Notes: generated by a model from the sequence alone, not told the origin. Counted from the stretch's first letter, positions 1 to 8,340 are shown. The stretch is DNA of 41,820 bases from Acidobacteriota bacterium (GCA_027296385.1 JAPUJD010000137.1:1-41820); one strand, 5' to 3'. Program-made: numbers and translations.

Positions 1-5
1 CGCCG

Positions 6-1271
6 CTACTGGTCGTGCGGCACCATGACCGATCCGGTCGCCGTGCTCTCTCCGAGGTTGTTCGTCACGACCAAAGTCACGGTGAACGTACCGTTCGCAT
101 CGTAGTTATGGGCAACCACCTCACTGCACCCGCGAGTCTCCGTCCCGCCGTCGCCGAATCGCCACTCGCAGCTCAGCGGCGCGGTTCCCGTGCTCGTGCT
201 GGTGAACTGGTATTCACGCGAGCTACCGTGTACCGGCGTGGCGATGAACGAAGCTCTCGGGATCCCAGTCTGGATCCGGATCGTCGCACTGTCAACGATG
301 ACCACCCCACCGACGCCGCCCGCCTGCACCTCGACGACGAAGCTGGTCCCACCGAAAGCGGTGAGATCGCTCTCGGTCGCCGTCAAGGTGTCGCGGGCCT
401 CGCCGACCGAGTTCGTCTTGACCGCGCTTCCCCCGGAGGCCAGGCTACCGATGTCGCTGCCGAAGAACACCGAGATGTCGGGCAGCGGGTCGAAATTGCC
501 ATCGTTGACCGTCACCTGCAGGCGCACCGTGCCGCCCGTCTGCAGGATGGTCGTCGGGGTGGCCTGGAAGATGAGCGCGGCCGGCGTGCCGCCGATGTCG
601 ATCTCGATGAACTCCTCGACCGGTGCGCCGCCCTCGCCGCTGGTCGTCACCGTGACGAGAAAAAAGGAGTCGCTCAGGCTGGACATGTCGTTACGAGTGA
701 CCGTCAGGGTGTCGCTGGCCTGGCCGCTGGTGTCGGTCTGGATCGACTGCCCGCCGGAAGCGAGCAAGCCGATCTCGCTCGAGAAGGTCATGAACGCTCC
801 GACGATGGGCGCGCCATCGTTGTCGAAGGCCACCGCGCGAATGACCGTCGTGCCCCCGTCGCGGGGGATCACGCTCGGCTGCGCGGTGATCTCGATGAAG
901 GCGGCCAGGCTGCCGATCTGGACGTCGATGGTCGCCTCTCCGGCGGCACCCGAAAACGCCTGCACCACTGCCGTTCCGATCCGTCCGTCGCCCGTGAGAG
1001 TGGCCTTGGCGACGCCGCCGGCGTCGGTCTTGACCAAGGGCTCGATCGTGCCGAGGTTGGTCGACAGCGTGATCTCGGTGCCGCCGTTGACCGGCGTGCC
1101 GTCCATCTTGCGCGCCAGGATGGTGATCGAAGACGAGCCCAGGATCTGAATCTTCGAGGGATTGGCCGTGACCGTCAGCGTCGAGCCCTCGGGTGCGACC
1201 GGGATCGGGCGATCGCACCCCGGTGCCAGGGGTACGAGCAGGCCAGCCAGCAGCGCGCAGATCCGCCTCAT
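6..1271 (-). CDS. Ig-like (Big_1-type) and PKD domain lipoprotein
   Basis: Predicted exported protein of 421 residues, probably anchored in the outer membrane by a lipidated Cys19 after a short hydrophobic leader (motif LAPGC; Pro at -2 makes the lipobox imperfect). The rest reads as three bacterial Ig-like repeats of the invasin/Big_1 kind at about 30-120, 125-228 and 230-335; the second and third share the pattern ASGG...T...G.A.DTLT. A C-terminal PKD domain follows at about 340-415 (core WRFGDGG). Such modules mediate adhesion or spacing on the cell surface; no enzymatic motif is visible. It is the last visible gene of the run that begins at pilM, 99 bp after the previous gene. That gap contains a TATACT hexamer 9 nt before the ATG, so it may also have its own promoter; GAGG five bases before the ATG could serve as ribosome site. 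Function unknown. Confidence 0.8.
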   Translation of the reverse strand: MRRICALLAGLLVPLAPGCDRPIPVAPEGSTLTVTANPSKIQILGSSSITILARKMDGTPVNGGTEITLSTNLGTIEPLVKTDAGGVAKATLTGDGRIGTAVVQAFSGAAGEATIDVQIGSLAAFIEITAQPSVIPRDGGTTVIRAVAFDNDGAPIVGAFMTFSSEIGLLASGGQSIQTDTSGQASDTLTVTRNDMSSLSDSFFLVTVTTSGEGGAPVEEFIEIDIGGTPAALIFQATPTTILQTGGTVRLQVTVNDGNFDPLPDISVFFGSDIGSLASGGSAVKTNSVGEARDTLTATESDLTAFGGTSFVVEVQAGGVGGVVIVDSATIRIQTGIPRASFIATPVHGSSREYQFTSTSTGTAPLSCEWRFGDGGTETRGCSEVVAHNYDANGTFTVTLVVTNNLGESTATGSVMVPHDQ

Positions 1272-1280
1272 GTCGTCCTC

Positions 1281-1286
1281 AGTATA
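1281..1286 (-). promoter_or_regulatory. possible -10 element TATACT before the Ig/PKD lipoprotein gene
   Basis: TATACT on the minus strand ends 9 nt before the ATG at 1271. No convincing -35 hexamer lies 16-18 bp further upstream. If used, transcription would start within about three bases of the start codon. A GAGG sequence in the same 9 nt is an alternative reason for the base composition. Confidence 0.3.
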
Positions 1287-1370
1287 CGAACCGCGGCGAC
1301 CGCCCGTCTAGGCTGCCCGTGCAACGTTGTCTCTGCGATGAACCGATGACAGCCTACGCTACAGGGGAGG

Positions 1371-2120
1371 CTATGGAGAAGGCTCCTCCTCCTCCTCCTC
1401 CTCCTCCGGCGGCGGATTGATGGTCACGTCCTTGCGCGCGGATGACGAAAGAGTGACTCCCTCGACCTCCTTCGTGACCGTCAGGCTCACCGAGTAGATG
1501 CCGGGGCCGGCGTAGATGTGTATCGGATTGCGCAGGGAACTGCCGCTACTGTCCCCGAAATCCCACCGGAAGGTGGTGGGATTGCCCCTCGACGTATCGA
1601 CGAAGTCAACCGAGAAGTTCTCCTCCGGATTGGAGAAGACGAAATCCGCCTCGAGAATCGAGATCGGCACGTCCTTTTCCCCGCGGCTGTTCTGCAGCGT
1701 CGCCTGGACGGTGGCGACCCCCAGCTGAACCGGCAAGCCGCCCGAGAAGAGCGTAAAGAACACCCGGCCGTTGACCAGGGCGGCTGAGCCGGACGGGACG
1801 AAAGCCGTGGGAGCGAAAGACCCCAGCGACGTCGCCAGCGCAAGCGTCGTGCCGTCGGCCGGCGGGGGACCGGTGCGGCTACCCACTCGGACCTCGACGA
1901 GCATCGTCGTGCTCTCAGTGCCGGTCGGGGCCGACTCGCTGATGACGATGCCGCCGGGATCGGCGCTGACGCTGATGAAGAACGTTTGGCCCGACGTCGG
2001 CGGCGGCGGCGGGAATTCCTGGCGCGGCGCCGTCGGCGAGTCGGTCGAGCACCCCCAGGCGACGACGCTCAACACACCGGCCAGGGCGAGCAGGCGGTAT
2101 GGATTCCTATGGCGTCTCAT
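1371..2120 (-). CDS. PKD domain lipoprotein with poly-glutamate tail
   Basis: 249-residue predicted exported protein. The ATG at 2120 is preferred over the TTG at 2138 because GGAGAG lies just upstream and the residues that follow form the signal peptide (hydrophobic 10-21, Cys24 in AWGC, an imperfect lipobox). A proline-rich linker (about 33-42) leads into an Ig-like beta domain at about 45-150, then a PKD domain at about 155-235 with the classic WDFGDSS core. The C-terminus is PPP followed by eight glutamates, encoded by an uninterrupted trinucleotide tract. It lies directly behind the 182-residue lipoprotein gene in the pilQ run, so it is likely co-transcribed with the pilus genes. A surface or periplasmic structural role is inferred; no catalytic motif is seen. 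Confidence 0.8.
   Translation of the reverse strand: MRRHRNPYRLLALAGVLSVVAWGCSTDSPTAPRQEFPPPPPTSGQTFFISVSADPGGIVISESAPTGTESTTMLVEVRVGSRTGPPPADGTTLALATSLGSFAPTAFVPSGSAALVNGRVFFTLFSGGLPVQLGVATVQATLQNSRGEKDVPISILEADFVFSNPEENFSVDFVDTSRGNPTTFRWDFGDSSGSSLRNPIHIYAGPGIYSVSLTVTKEVEGVTLSSSARKDVTINPPPEEEEEEEEPSP
1383..1406. repeat. (CTC)8 trinucleotide tract
   Basis: Eight uninterrupted CTC units on the plus strand, read as GAG (Glu) codons on the minus strand near the 3' end of the PKD lipoprotein gene. The three-base unit changes only the number of glutamates, not the frame. Confidence 0.95.
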
Positions 2121-2138
2121 TGTGCTCTCCAGCTCCAA

Positions 2139-2687
2139 TCAGGGGACGAAGTCGATCGTGAAGGGTGCGCTCTGGGTCTGGACCTCGTCGCCCGAAAGAG
2201 TGCGGCCGAAGAAGCGCAGTCTGAGATTGAGAGCGATCCGTGGGCGGCCCGTCTCGGTGTCGATGCCGCCGTTCTGAAACAGGAGGTCCGACAGCGGCGG
2301 GTTGTTGAACTGGTCGAAGCCCATGATCGGCGCATTCTCCAGCACGAAGCTGCCATTGACCGGCGCCTCGCCGAAAATGCCGCGGACGAAGGCCACTGGT
2401 AGCCGAGTGCCGTCGTCGGCCCGGGTAAAGGTGATCTCGTACGAGTAGATCTCGACGTTCATGAGGGCACTGGTCGGAAGGTTGGGGTTCTTGGGAATGT
2501 TCGAGACCGTGATCTCGTCGATCTGGAGCAGGTTGGTCGAGTTCACTGCCACCCGGATGGGGAGGCCGTCGAAGTCCGAAATTGTCAGAATCACGCCGCC
2601 GCCATCGGTCTTCTCGAGGCGGCTGTCGCAAGCCCCGACGACGAGGACGAGTGCGAGAGCGACGAGGATCTTTCCTACCCGGGTCAT
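2139..2687 (-). CDS. hypothetical lipoprotein encoded directly downstream of pilQ
   Basis: 182-residue predicted lipoprotein. ATG at 2687 is chosen because AGGAGG precedes it and it starts the signal peptide directly; the longer reading from 2705 has no such site. Hydrophobic residues 7-19 end in VVGAC, a good lipobox with Cys20. The mature part looks all-beta, with alternating hydrophobics and few charged helices, and ends in a strand-like SAPFTIDFVP. I do not recognise a family. It sits between pilQ (stop at 2705) and the PKD lipoprotein (start at 2120) with only short gaps, which places it in the pilus operon. Possible roles include a secretin-associated lipoprotein or pilotin, but nothing in its sequence proves this. 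Confidence 0.8.
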   Translation of the reverse strand: MTRVGKILVALALVLVVGACDSRLEKTDGGGVILTISDFDGLPIRVAVNSTNLLQIDEITVSNIPKNPNLPTSALMNVEIYSYEITFTRADDGTRLPVAFVRGIFGEAPVNGSFVLENAPIMGFDQFNNPPLSDLLFQNGGIDTETGRPRIALNLRLRFFGRTLSGDEVQTQSAPFTIDFVP

Positions 2688-2704
2688 GAGCGCCTCCTGA
2701 GCCA

Positions 2705-5365
2705 CTACAGATTGACGATGCGCGGCGTGATGAAGATGAGCAGTTCTTCGTTCTCTTCACTCTGCCGGTTGTTCTTGAAAAGGTGTTTCAAGAATGGAAT
2801 CCTCGACAGGCCAGGAACCCTGTCCTGGCCCTCGTCCGAGGACACCTCGTAGATGCCTCCGATGACCGTGGTTCCTCCGTCTCTGACAATGACGGATGTC
2901 GATGCGTCCTTGGTTGAGATCGGCGCGTTGGCGGCACCGACCACGGCAAAGGCCAGCAAGGGTTCACGCTTCTGGATCGAGATCTCCATCATCACCGTGC
3001 CCTCGGCCGTGACGTGGGGCGTGACATCCAGCTTCAGGGTCGCATTGACGAACTGAACGCTGACCGTGTTGTTGGAGACCGTCTGGATCGGGATTTGCAG
3101 TCCGCTCTGGATCGAGGCCGGCTTGTTATTGAGGGTCGTGATCCGGGGAGCGGACAGGATGTTGATGAGCCCCTCGCTCTCAGCGGCCTGGAGCGCTATG
3201 TCGAGCTGGAATGTGTTGAGCACGTTGCCCAGCGTGATGCCCAGGGTGCCGGAGCCCGCCTGGGTAAGGTTGACCGCGCCGTCGATGGTCCCCTGATTGG
3301 GGAACACCAGGCCCGTCGTGTTGCCGGTGGCGGCGCTCGAGATGCCGCCGAAGCCCCAGTTGATGCCCAGCGTGCGGCTGAAGCGCTTCGTGGTCTCGAT
3401 GATGCGTGCCTCGATCATCACCTGGGGCTCGGGGATATCGAGCGTTTCGATAATCGCGATCACCGTGTCGATGAAGTTCGGCAGCTCCTTGATGATCAGG
3501 GTGTTCGTGCGGGTGTCGACGACCACCGAGCCCCGGCGGCTCAGAATACTGTTGCTGCCGCTCTGGAGAACCTGAGCCACCTCCTGCGCTCCCGCGTAGC
3601 TGACGCGCTTGATGATCGTCGTCAGCGGCACTGCCTGGGCCTGCGCCTGCCGCAAGCGCTGCTCCGCCTCCGCCTCGTCACGCAGTTTTGCCAGCGGCGC
3701 AATGCGCAGGATGTTGCCTTCGAGCTGGTAACCGAGGTCGTTGGTCTTGAGGATGAGGTCGAGCGCCTGATCCCAGGGCACGTCGGTAAGCTCCACCGTC
3801 ACGGTGCCGCTCACGCCTGGCTGGATGACGAAGTTGAGACCGCTGATCTCCGAGAAAGAGCGCAGGAGGTCGCGGATATCCGCGTCCTTGAGGTGCAGCG
3901 TGATCGGCTCGCCACGGTAGATCTTCTCGTTGGTGAGCGGCATCACCTGCGAGTTGAAGAGCTCGCTCGCAGCCCTGCCGCCCGGCTCCGGCTGCGCCAA
4001 CTGGATGTTGACCGGCGGGGGCGACGCGGCAGCGGCAGGCGGCGAGGTCACCTCCGCGACACTCGGCGCAGGATCCGCCATGACGGATGTCGGTGATTCC
4101 ACCATGGGTGCCGGGGCCTCTACGACGGGCGCCGGTTTCTCCATGATGAGAGCTGGCGGCTCCACGATGGGTTCTTGTCGCGGGCTCAGACCGGCGTCAG
4201 CGTACTCATCGCCCTCCGGCTCGCCCGCCGGTGCTTCGTAGACGGCCGGCACGTCCTCGTAGACCTGCTCGGTCGGGGCCGCCACCTCGATCGTCGCCAA
4301 GCTGTCGCTAGCCGCCACGTCGTCGACCAGAGTCGAGGTCTCGTTCCAGGAAGCCGCGGCGGCTCCACCGAAGCTCAACGCCAGGCCGTCGGGCAGGCCG
4401 ACGAGCTCCGGAGTCGAGGGATAGGCGAGGTCGACGACGACACGCGAGACCGGATCGGGCCGCGATTTGAACTGTGCTACGCGAACCTGTTTGACGGGCT
4501 CGCCGCCGAAGCTGTAGACGCTGCGGGGTGCGAAGTTCGCGACTCCCGCCAGGTCGACCACATAGCGATAGGGGGCCTCCAGGGACAGAGTCGCATACGA
4601 GAACTCCCCATCGCCGAGGATGCGAACAATGATGCTGTCGTCGATCCGGACGACGTCGATGTCACGCAGCTGTGTGGCTGGCCGCCCGCTCGCGGTCACC
4701 GCGGTCGCAGCGGTCTCGACCCTGGAGCGGGCTACCGTTTCCACCATCACGGGCTCCGACTCCGACCTGGCAACCGGCTCGGACTCCCAGACCGTGACCT
4801 CGGCCGGGGCCTGCACCGCCGCTACGGTCGTCGTCTCCGAGGGTGCGTCCTCGTACAACGGTGCCGCCTCGTCAATTGCCGCCAACTGTTCGATCGAGCC
4901 GAACTCGACCTTGAGACCGCCTTCGGCGGCGCTGACCGAGTGCTCGGCCTCGTTTCGCGTCTCGATCAGGAGACGGGTGAGCATACGACTGCCGGCGGAC
5001 TCGCGGCTGACGCGAACGCGTCTCACGAGACCGGAGCCCGACTCCAGATCACCGACTGCCGGACCCGGCTGGCTGTTGGGCAGCTCGACTACGAGCTGAC
5101 CGCTCTCGTCCCGGTAGGTTGTCCAGACCAAGGCTTCGCTCGTCAGAATGTCTATGCGAGCGGCATCGTTCGTCTGCGCGATCTCGATGGCGTCGATCGT
5201 GACCGCATCCGACAGCTGGATCGACTCGAACGGCCCTTGCGGCTGTGCCGTTTCGGAGCGGGACGATAGCATCTCCGTCGGCCCTACCGATGCGCAGCCG
5301 GCAAACAGCGCGATCGCCATCGACACGGCCATCGCCGGTTTGATCCTATTCCCGTTGATACGCAT
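2705..5365 (-). CDS. pilQ: PilQ, type IV pilus outer-membrane secretin
   Basis: Forms the outer-membrane pore through which the pilus passes. 886 residues from the ATG at 5365 (GGAGG eight bases upstream, inside the end of pilP's flank); the ATG at 5380 has no ribosome site. N-terminal signal ends in LFAGC, so Cys24 looks lipidated. Two AMIN (peptidoglycan-binding) domains lie at about 45-155 and 235-335, then a Pro/Glu-rich linker to about 470, an STN domain at about 485-555, a secretin N1 domain at 580-640 and the secretin domain at 650-886. The latter carries the usual signatures QVMIEARIIE and VPGLSRIPFLKHLF. It lies directly after pilP as in other pilMNOPQ operons. The long acidic, proline-rich linker is unusual in size. 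Identification is secure; lipidation is a prediction. Confidence 0.96.
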   Translation of the reverse strand: MRINGNRIKPAMAVSMAIALFAGCASVGPTEMLSSRSETAQPQGPFESIQLSDAVTIDAIEIAQTNDAARIDILTSEALVWTTYRDESGQLVVELPNSQPGPAVGDLESGSGLVRRVRVSRESAGSRMLTRLLIETRNEAEHSVSAAEGGLKVEFGSIEQLAAIDEAAPLYEDAPSETTTVAAVQAPAEVTVWESEPVARSESEPVMVETVARSRVETAATAVTASGRPATQLRDIDVVRIDDSIIVRILGDGEFSYATLSLEAPYRYVVDLAGVANFAPRSVYSFGGEPVKQVRVAQFKSRPDPVSRVVVDLAYPSTPELVGLPDGLALSFGGAAAASWNETSTLVDDVAASDSLATIEVAAPTEQVYEDVPAVYEAPAGEPEGDEYADAGLSPRQEPIVEPPALIMEKPAPVVEAPAPMVESPTSVMADPAPSVAEVTSPPAAAASPPPVNIQLAQPEPGGRAASELFNSQVMPLTNEKIYRGEPITLHLKDADIRDLLRSFSEISGLNFVIQPGVSGTVTVELTDVPWDQALDLILKTNDLGYQLEGNILRIAPLAKLRDEAEAEQRLRQAQAQAVPLTTIIKRVSYAGAQEVAQVLQSGSNSILSRRGSVVVDTRTNTLIIKELPNFIDTVIAIIETLDIPEPQVMIEARIIETTKRFSRTLGINWGFGGISSAATGNTTGLVFPNQGTIDGAVNLTQAGSGTLGITLGNVLNTFQLDIALQAAESEGLINILSAPRITTLNNKPASIQSGLQIPIQTVSNNTVSVQFVNATLKLDVTPHVTAEGTVMMEISIQKREPLLAFAVVGAANAPISTKDASTSVIVRDGGTTVIGGIYEVSSDEGQDRVPGLSRIPFLKHLFKNNRQSEENEELLIFITPRIVNL

Positions 5366-5383
5366 CCTGCTCGCCTCCATAGC

Positions 5384-5911
5384 CTACGGATTGAGCCTCT
5401 TGACGACTTCTCTGAACGGGGTCATTGCTGTCGGATCATCGACAACCTGCCGGAGCACGAGCTCCTCCAACGACACGCTGACGACGTCTCCGTCGTAGAG
5501 CTTGTCTCCTGCCCTCAGCAGATAGCTGCGATCGCGATCAGAAGTCTGTATTTGCGCCACCGGTCCCTCTGGCAGCACGAAAACGCCGGTGAGGTCAATG
5601 TCGCCGATCAAGAGTCCTTCGATACCCTCGGGACGCGGCCCGCTGGCCAGATCGGCCCGGCTCTGGGGATTGAGGAGCGAACGGAACGGATCCCGACGGC
5701 CCGCCGGGTCGTAGCCGTAGCCACGGCCCGCGAAGACTGCCGCGTCCTCTTCCAGCATGGCCTTGACGTCCAGCCTCGGCGGAGCCGGCGTCTCTTCGGC
5801 GGTCGCATCCTCCGACACTGCGCTCTCCTGAGCCGGAGCGGCGAGCGAGCCGAAGACTGCGAGCCCGATCGCCAGCGCGCCCCACGGCCAGATCTCGAGC
5901 TTCGCCCTCAT
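5384..5911 (-). CDS. pilP: PilP, pilus alignment-complex protein
   Basis: Periplasmic protein that links the PilN/PilO inner-membrane pair to the PilQ secretin. 175 residues from the ATG at 5911, which overlaps the pilO stop (ATGA) and has AGGAG eight bases upstream; the longer reading to 6124 runs inside pilO and is rejected. A signal-peptide-like leader (residues 7-26, ending AAPAQ) is followed by a disordered acidic stretch. The family motif YDPAGRRDPF lies at about 59-68, and the C-terminal beta-sandwich (about 90-160) carries the conserved LTGVF and YLLRAGDKLYDG. Unlike the PilP of Pseudomonas and Neisseria, no lipobox cysteine is present, so it is likely a soluble or signal-anchored periplasmic protein. 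Confidence 0.92.
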   Translation of the reverse strand: MRAKLEIWPWGALAIGLAVFGSLAAPAQESAVSEDATAEETPAPPRLDVKAMLEEDAAVFAGRGYGYDPAGRRDPFRSLLNPQSRADLASGPRPEGIEGLLIGDIDLTGVFVLPEGPVAQIQTSDRDRSYLLRAGDKLYDGDVVSVSLEELVLRQVVDDPTAMTPFREVVKRLNP

Positions 5912-6507
5912 GGCTGCAGCTCCTGTGACTCCTCGCCCAGCGGTGGATCTTTGTAGATGAAGGTCTTCGCCCGGAAAGTCGCCGAGAGCGTATGGCGGCC
6001 TGGACTCCTCATCGTCGAGATCTTGAGCCCCTCGACATTGATGATACGGGAGAAACGGCTCACCCGGTCGAAGAGAAGAGCCAGGTTGTGGTAGGTCCCC
6101 TGCAAGCTGATCGCGATCGGCCACTCGCTGTAGAAGTCGCGATCGATCTCGCCCGCCGGCGTGAACCGCAGGAGATTGAAGTCTCCCAGCTCCGTGAGAG
6201 CACGAATCCGGCGCAACAACTCCTGGGTGTTGCGGCGCGACGGCAGAATTCGCAGCAGCACCTCCAGCTCGAGCTCGAGCTGCCGTACTTCCTCACGAAA
6301 GCGCGGAAGCTGTGCCTGCGCCGCTCGACCTTCCTGAATCTTGCGCTGCAATTCAGTCAACTTGGTCTCCTGCCGCCGGACCTCGACCCTCTGCTCCTTG
6401 AGATTCACCACATGGACCAGAAAGTAGGCCGCGCCCCCAACCATCAAACCGACGATAGCCCCAAAGTACCAGGGCTTGCCTTCGAGTCCAGTGCTGAATT
6501 CCGCCAT
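5908..6507 (-). CDS. pilO: PilO, pilus inner-membrane assembly protein
   Basis: Bitopic inner-membrane protein that dimerises with PilN in the pilus alignment complex. 199 residues: short cytoplasmic N-terminus, one transmembrane helix at about 14-33, a coiled coil at about 35-90 and a C-terminal ferredoxin-like alpha/beta domain at about 105-185. This is the normal PilO architecture and length. It starts four bases after the pilN stop and overlaps pilP by four bases, indicating translational coupling. Assignment rests on architecture plus position between pilN and pilP, because the family is weakly conserved. Confidence 0.93.
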   Translation of the reverse strand: MAEFSTGLEGKPWYFGAIVGLMVGGAAYFLVHVVNLKEQRVEVRRQETKLTELQRKIQEGRAAQAQLPRFREEVRQLELELEVLLRILPSRRNTQELLRRIRALTELGDFNLLRFTPAGEIDRDFYSEWPIAISLQGTYHNLALLFDRVSRFSRIINVEGLKISTMRSPGRHTLSATFRAKTFIYKDPPLGEESQELQP

Positions 6508-6511
6508 CGCC

Positions 6512-7123
6512 CTAGCCTCCGCTCGCTGACGCCAGTTCCTTCTGCCGCCTCAGAACCGCCGGCGACAGATATTGGCATTCGATGACAAAGGTATAGCGCT
6601 CGTTGCTTTGTTGCGTGTCCTTCAGGACCGGTTCCAGGAACTCGGGCACCCGGTCGAGATTCTCGATCAGGCTGGCGATCGCATTCGTGTTGAAAGCCTC
6701 GCCGGTCAAGCGCAGGTTGTTTTGGTTGACGTCCATCCGGGTGAGCCAGGTCAGCTGCGGCAAGGCGGCCGAGACCCTGTCCATGACTTGTACCGGGCCC
6801 TGCTGGTTGGCCTTGAGGTCCGAGATGACTTCGACCTTGTTCTGGAGGCGAGCCTTCTTCGCCTTGAACGCCTCGACCTCCCGGATGATCGGCGCCAGTC
6901 GGTCGACCTCGAGCTGGGCTTCGGCCACCTGCACCTTCTTCTCTTTCACCTGGTAGCGCAGCAAGAGGAAGTGGGAAAAAGCGACGACCAAGCCGAGAAC
7001 ACCGATAATCAGTAACGCGAGATCGGCGGGTCGCCTCTCTCCTTCGCCGCCGATCCCAGCGCCACCGCCGACGCGCGCCGCGACAGGGCGCCTGGCCTCC
7101 CCTACGAGATTGACGCGAATCAT
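6512..7123 (-). CDS. pilN: PilN, pilus inner-membrane assembly protein
   Basis: Bitopic inner-membrane partner of PilO; its cytoplasmic N-terminal peptide docks in the groove of PilM. 203 residues. The N-terminus MIRVNLVGEA corresponds to the conserved INLLP-type PilM-binding motif. A glycine/arginine-rich linker leads to a transmembrane helix at about 34-55, a coiled coil at 58-100 and a C-terminal alpha/beta domain at about 115-190. It lies six bases after the pilM stop and four bases before pilO. The Gly-rich linker (about 16-31) is longer than in well-studied PilN proteins. Confidence 0.93.
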   Translation of the reverse strand: MIRVNLVGEARRPVAARVGGGAGIGGEGERRPADLALLIIGVLGLVVAFSHFLLLRYQVKEKKVQVAEAQLEVDRLAPIIREVEAFKAKKARLQNKVEVISDLKANQQGPVQVMDRVSAALPQLTWLTRMDVNQNNLRLTGEAFNTNAIASLIENLDRVPEFLEPVLKDTQQSNERYTFVIECQYLSPAVLRRQKELASASGG

Positions 7124-7129
7124 CGCCGG

Positions 7130-8188
7130 TCAGTCCCCTATCCTTCGCAGGGCCAGGCCAACGGCGACCGAGAGAGTCGGCGCGATCGAGCGCAGCCACT
7201 GTCCGTCGAAGTTGCTTTCGCTGTACTCGATCCGCCGGAGCGGGTCGATGAACTCGATCGGGACTCCGAACTGCTCCTTGAGCACTTGTTGGAGATTCGG
7301 CGTCAACGAGCAACCACCCGACAGAACGAGCTGCGAGACGTTGTCCTCCGCAGCGGTCGCGGCGAAGAAGTCGAAGGTCTTTTGGACCTCGGCGGCGACG
7401 TCGGCCGACACCGCATCGAGGACTGGGCGCGCCTCGGCCGGCGAACAACCGTCGACCTGCTCGCCCCGCTTGACGCGCTCGGCCTGATCGAAGGACAGGC
7501 TGTACTCGCGCTGCAAAGCCTCGGTGAAATCGTTGCCGCCGATCGACAGGTCGCGCCAGAACACGGTCTGGCCGCGAGCGAGGATATTGATCGTCGTCAC
7601 TGCGGCGCCCATGTTGACGAGAGCAACCACCTGCGAAGTCGGAATGTCGTAATTGAGCTCGTAGGCGTTTTGAACGGCGAAGGCGTCGAGATCGACGACG
7701 GCGGCCGTCTTGCCGCTCTGGGTGATGACGGAGACGTAGTCGTTGACCTTGTCTCTCTTCACCGCCACCAGCAGTACTTCCATGCTCTCGGCGCCGAAGT
7801 CTCCGTCCGAGAGCACGAGGTAGTCCAACCGAACATCATTGATGTCGAATGGGATGTACTGCTCTGCCTCCCACTGGATCGACTCGGCCAGCTCCTCCTG
7901 GGACATCGGAGGAATCTGGATCTTCTTGATGATGACCGAGTGGCCGGAGACCGACGTAGCGTAGTTCGTGCCACGGACTCCGGTTTCGGCCGTCAACTTG
8001 GTGATGGCGTCGACCACGAGCGAGGAATCCATGATGGATCCGTCTACGATGGCCTCCTGCGATAGCGGCTCGACGCCGACGCGCTGCAACACGTACTCGC
8101 CGTTCTTGCGCGCCTTCAACTCGACGAGCTTGATCGAAGAGCTACCGATGTCGAGGCCGACGACTCCTTTAGAGCGTGTCCAGAACAT
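7130..8188 (-). CDS. pilM: PilM, actin-like pilus assembly ATPase
   Basis: Cytoplasmic actin-like protein that binds ATP and the PilN N-terminus at the base of the pilus machine. 352 residues, the usual length. The phosphate-1 loop GLDIGSSSIK is at 11-20; later actin-fold elements VNMGAAVTTINI and LSGGCSLTPNL are visible. It is first in the pilMNOPQ run, after a 183 bp gap from rel, so a promoter is expected in 8189-8340. The stretch just before the ATG is AT-richer than its surroundings and has only a weak ribosome site (AGGGA). Identification is secure. Confidence 0.96.
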   Translation of the reverse strand: MFWTRSKGVVGLDIGSSSIKLVELKARKNGEYVLQRVGVEPLSQEAIVDGSIMDSSLVVDAITKLTAETGVRGTNYATSVSGHSVIIKKIQIPPMSQEELAESIQWEAEQYIPFDINDVRLDYLVLSDGDFGAESMEVLLVAVKRDKVNDYVSVITQSGKTAAVVDLDAFAVQNAYELNYDIPTSQVVALVNMGAAVTTINILARGQTVFWRDLSIGGNDFTEALQREYSLSFDQAERVKRGEQVDGCSPAEARPVLDAVSADVAAEVQKTFDFFAATAAEDNVSQLVLSGGCSLTPNLQQVLKEQFGVPIEFIDPLRRIEYSESNFDGQWLRSIAPTLSVAVGLALRRIGD

Positions 8189-8246
8189 TCCCTAGAGTCC
8201 TAAAAAAGACCTTTGTTGATCGCACTTACCGTGTCCTTCCAGAACA

Positions 8247-8262
8247 GCTAGCAAGCTAGCAA
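8247..8262. repeat. tandem GCTAGCAA duplication upstream of pilM
   Basis: Two perfect head-to-tail copies of GCTAGCAA, each containing the palindrome GCTAGC, 59-74 bp upstream of the pilM start. Read on the minus strand it contains TGCTAGCTT, close to the TGCTATCCT element seen before other genes. It could be a promoter or operator for the pilus operon; this is inference. Confidence 0.6.
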
Positions 8263-8340
8263 CAATGACTCCAAGGTGTCAAGGCACGCATACACAAGAA
8301 TCTGCGGGCCGGCGGCCTCCTGGTTTGGCGGCAGTGCGCT

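Noticed and set aside
15..1349. Long plus-strand open frames opposite the Ig/PKD lipoprotein gene (and similar long antisense frames opposite pilQ, rel, secF and the ABC genes)
   Set aside because: Compositional shadows of GC-rich genes on the other strand: Arg/Ala/Gly/Asp-rich, no recognisable domain, no sensible start, whereas the opposite strand encodes clear families.
8201..8212. Run of A on the plus strand (T6 on the minus strand) before pilM as a terminator
   Set aside because: Only a 4 bp, 2-base-loop hairpin (AAAG/CTTT) precedes it, too weak, and it lies close to the pilM start; more likely promoter or leader DNA.
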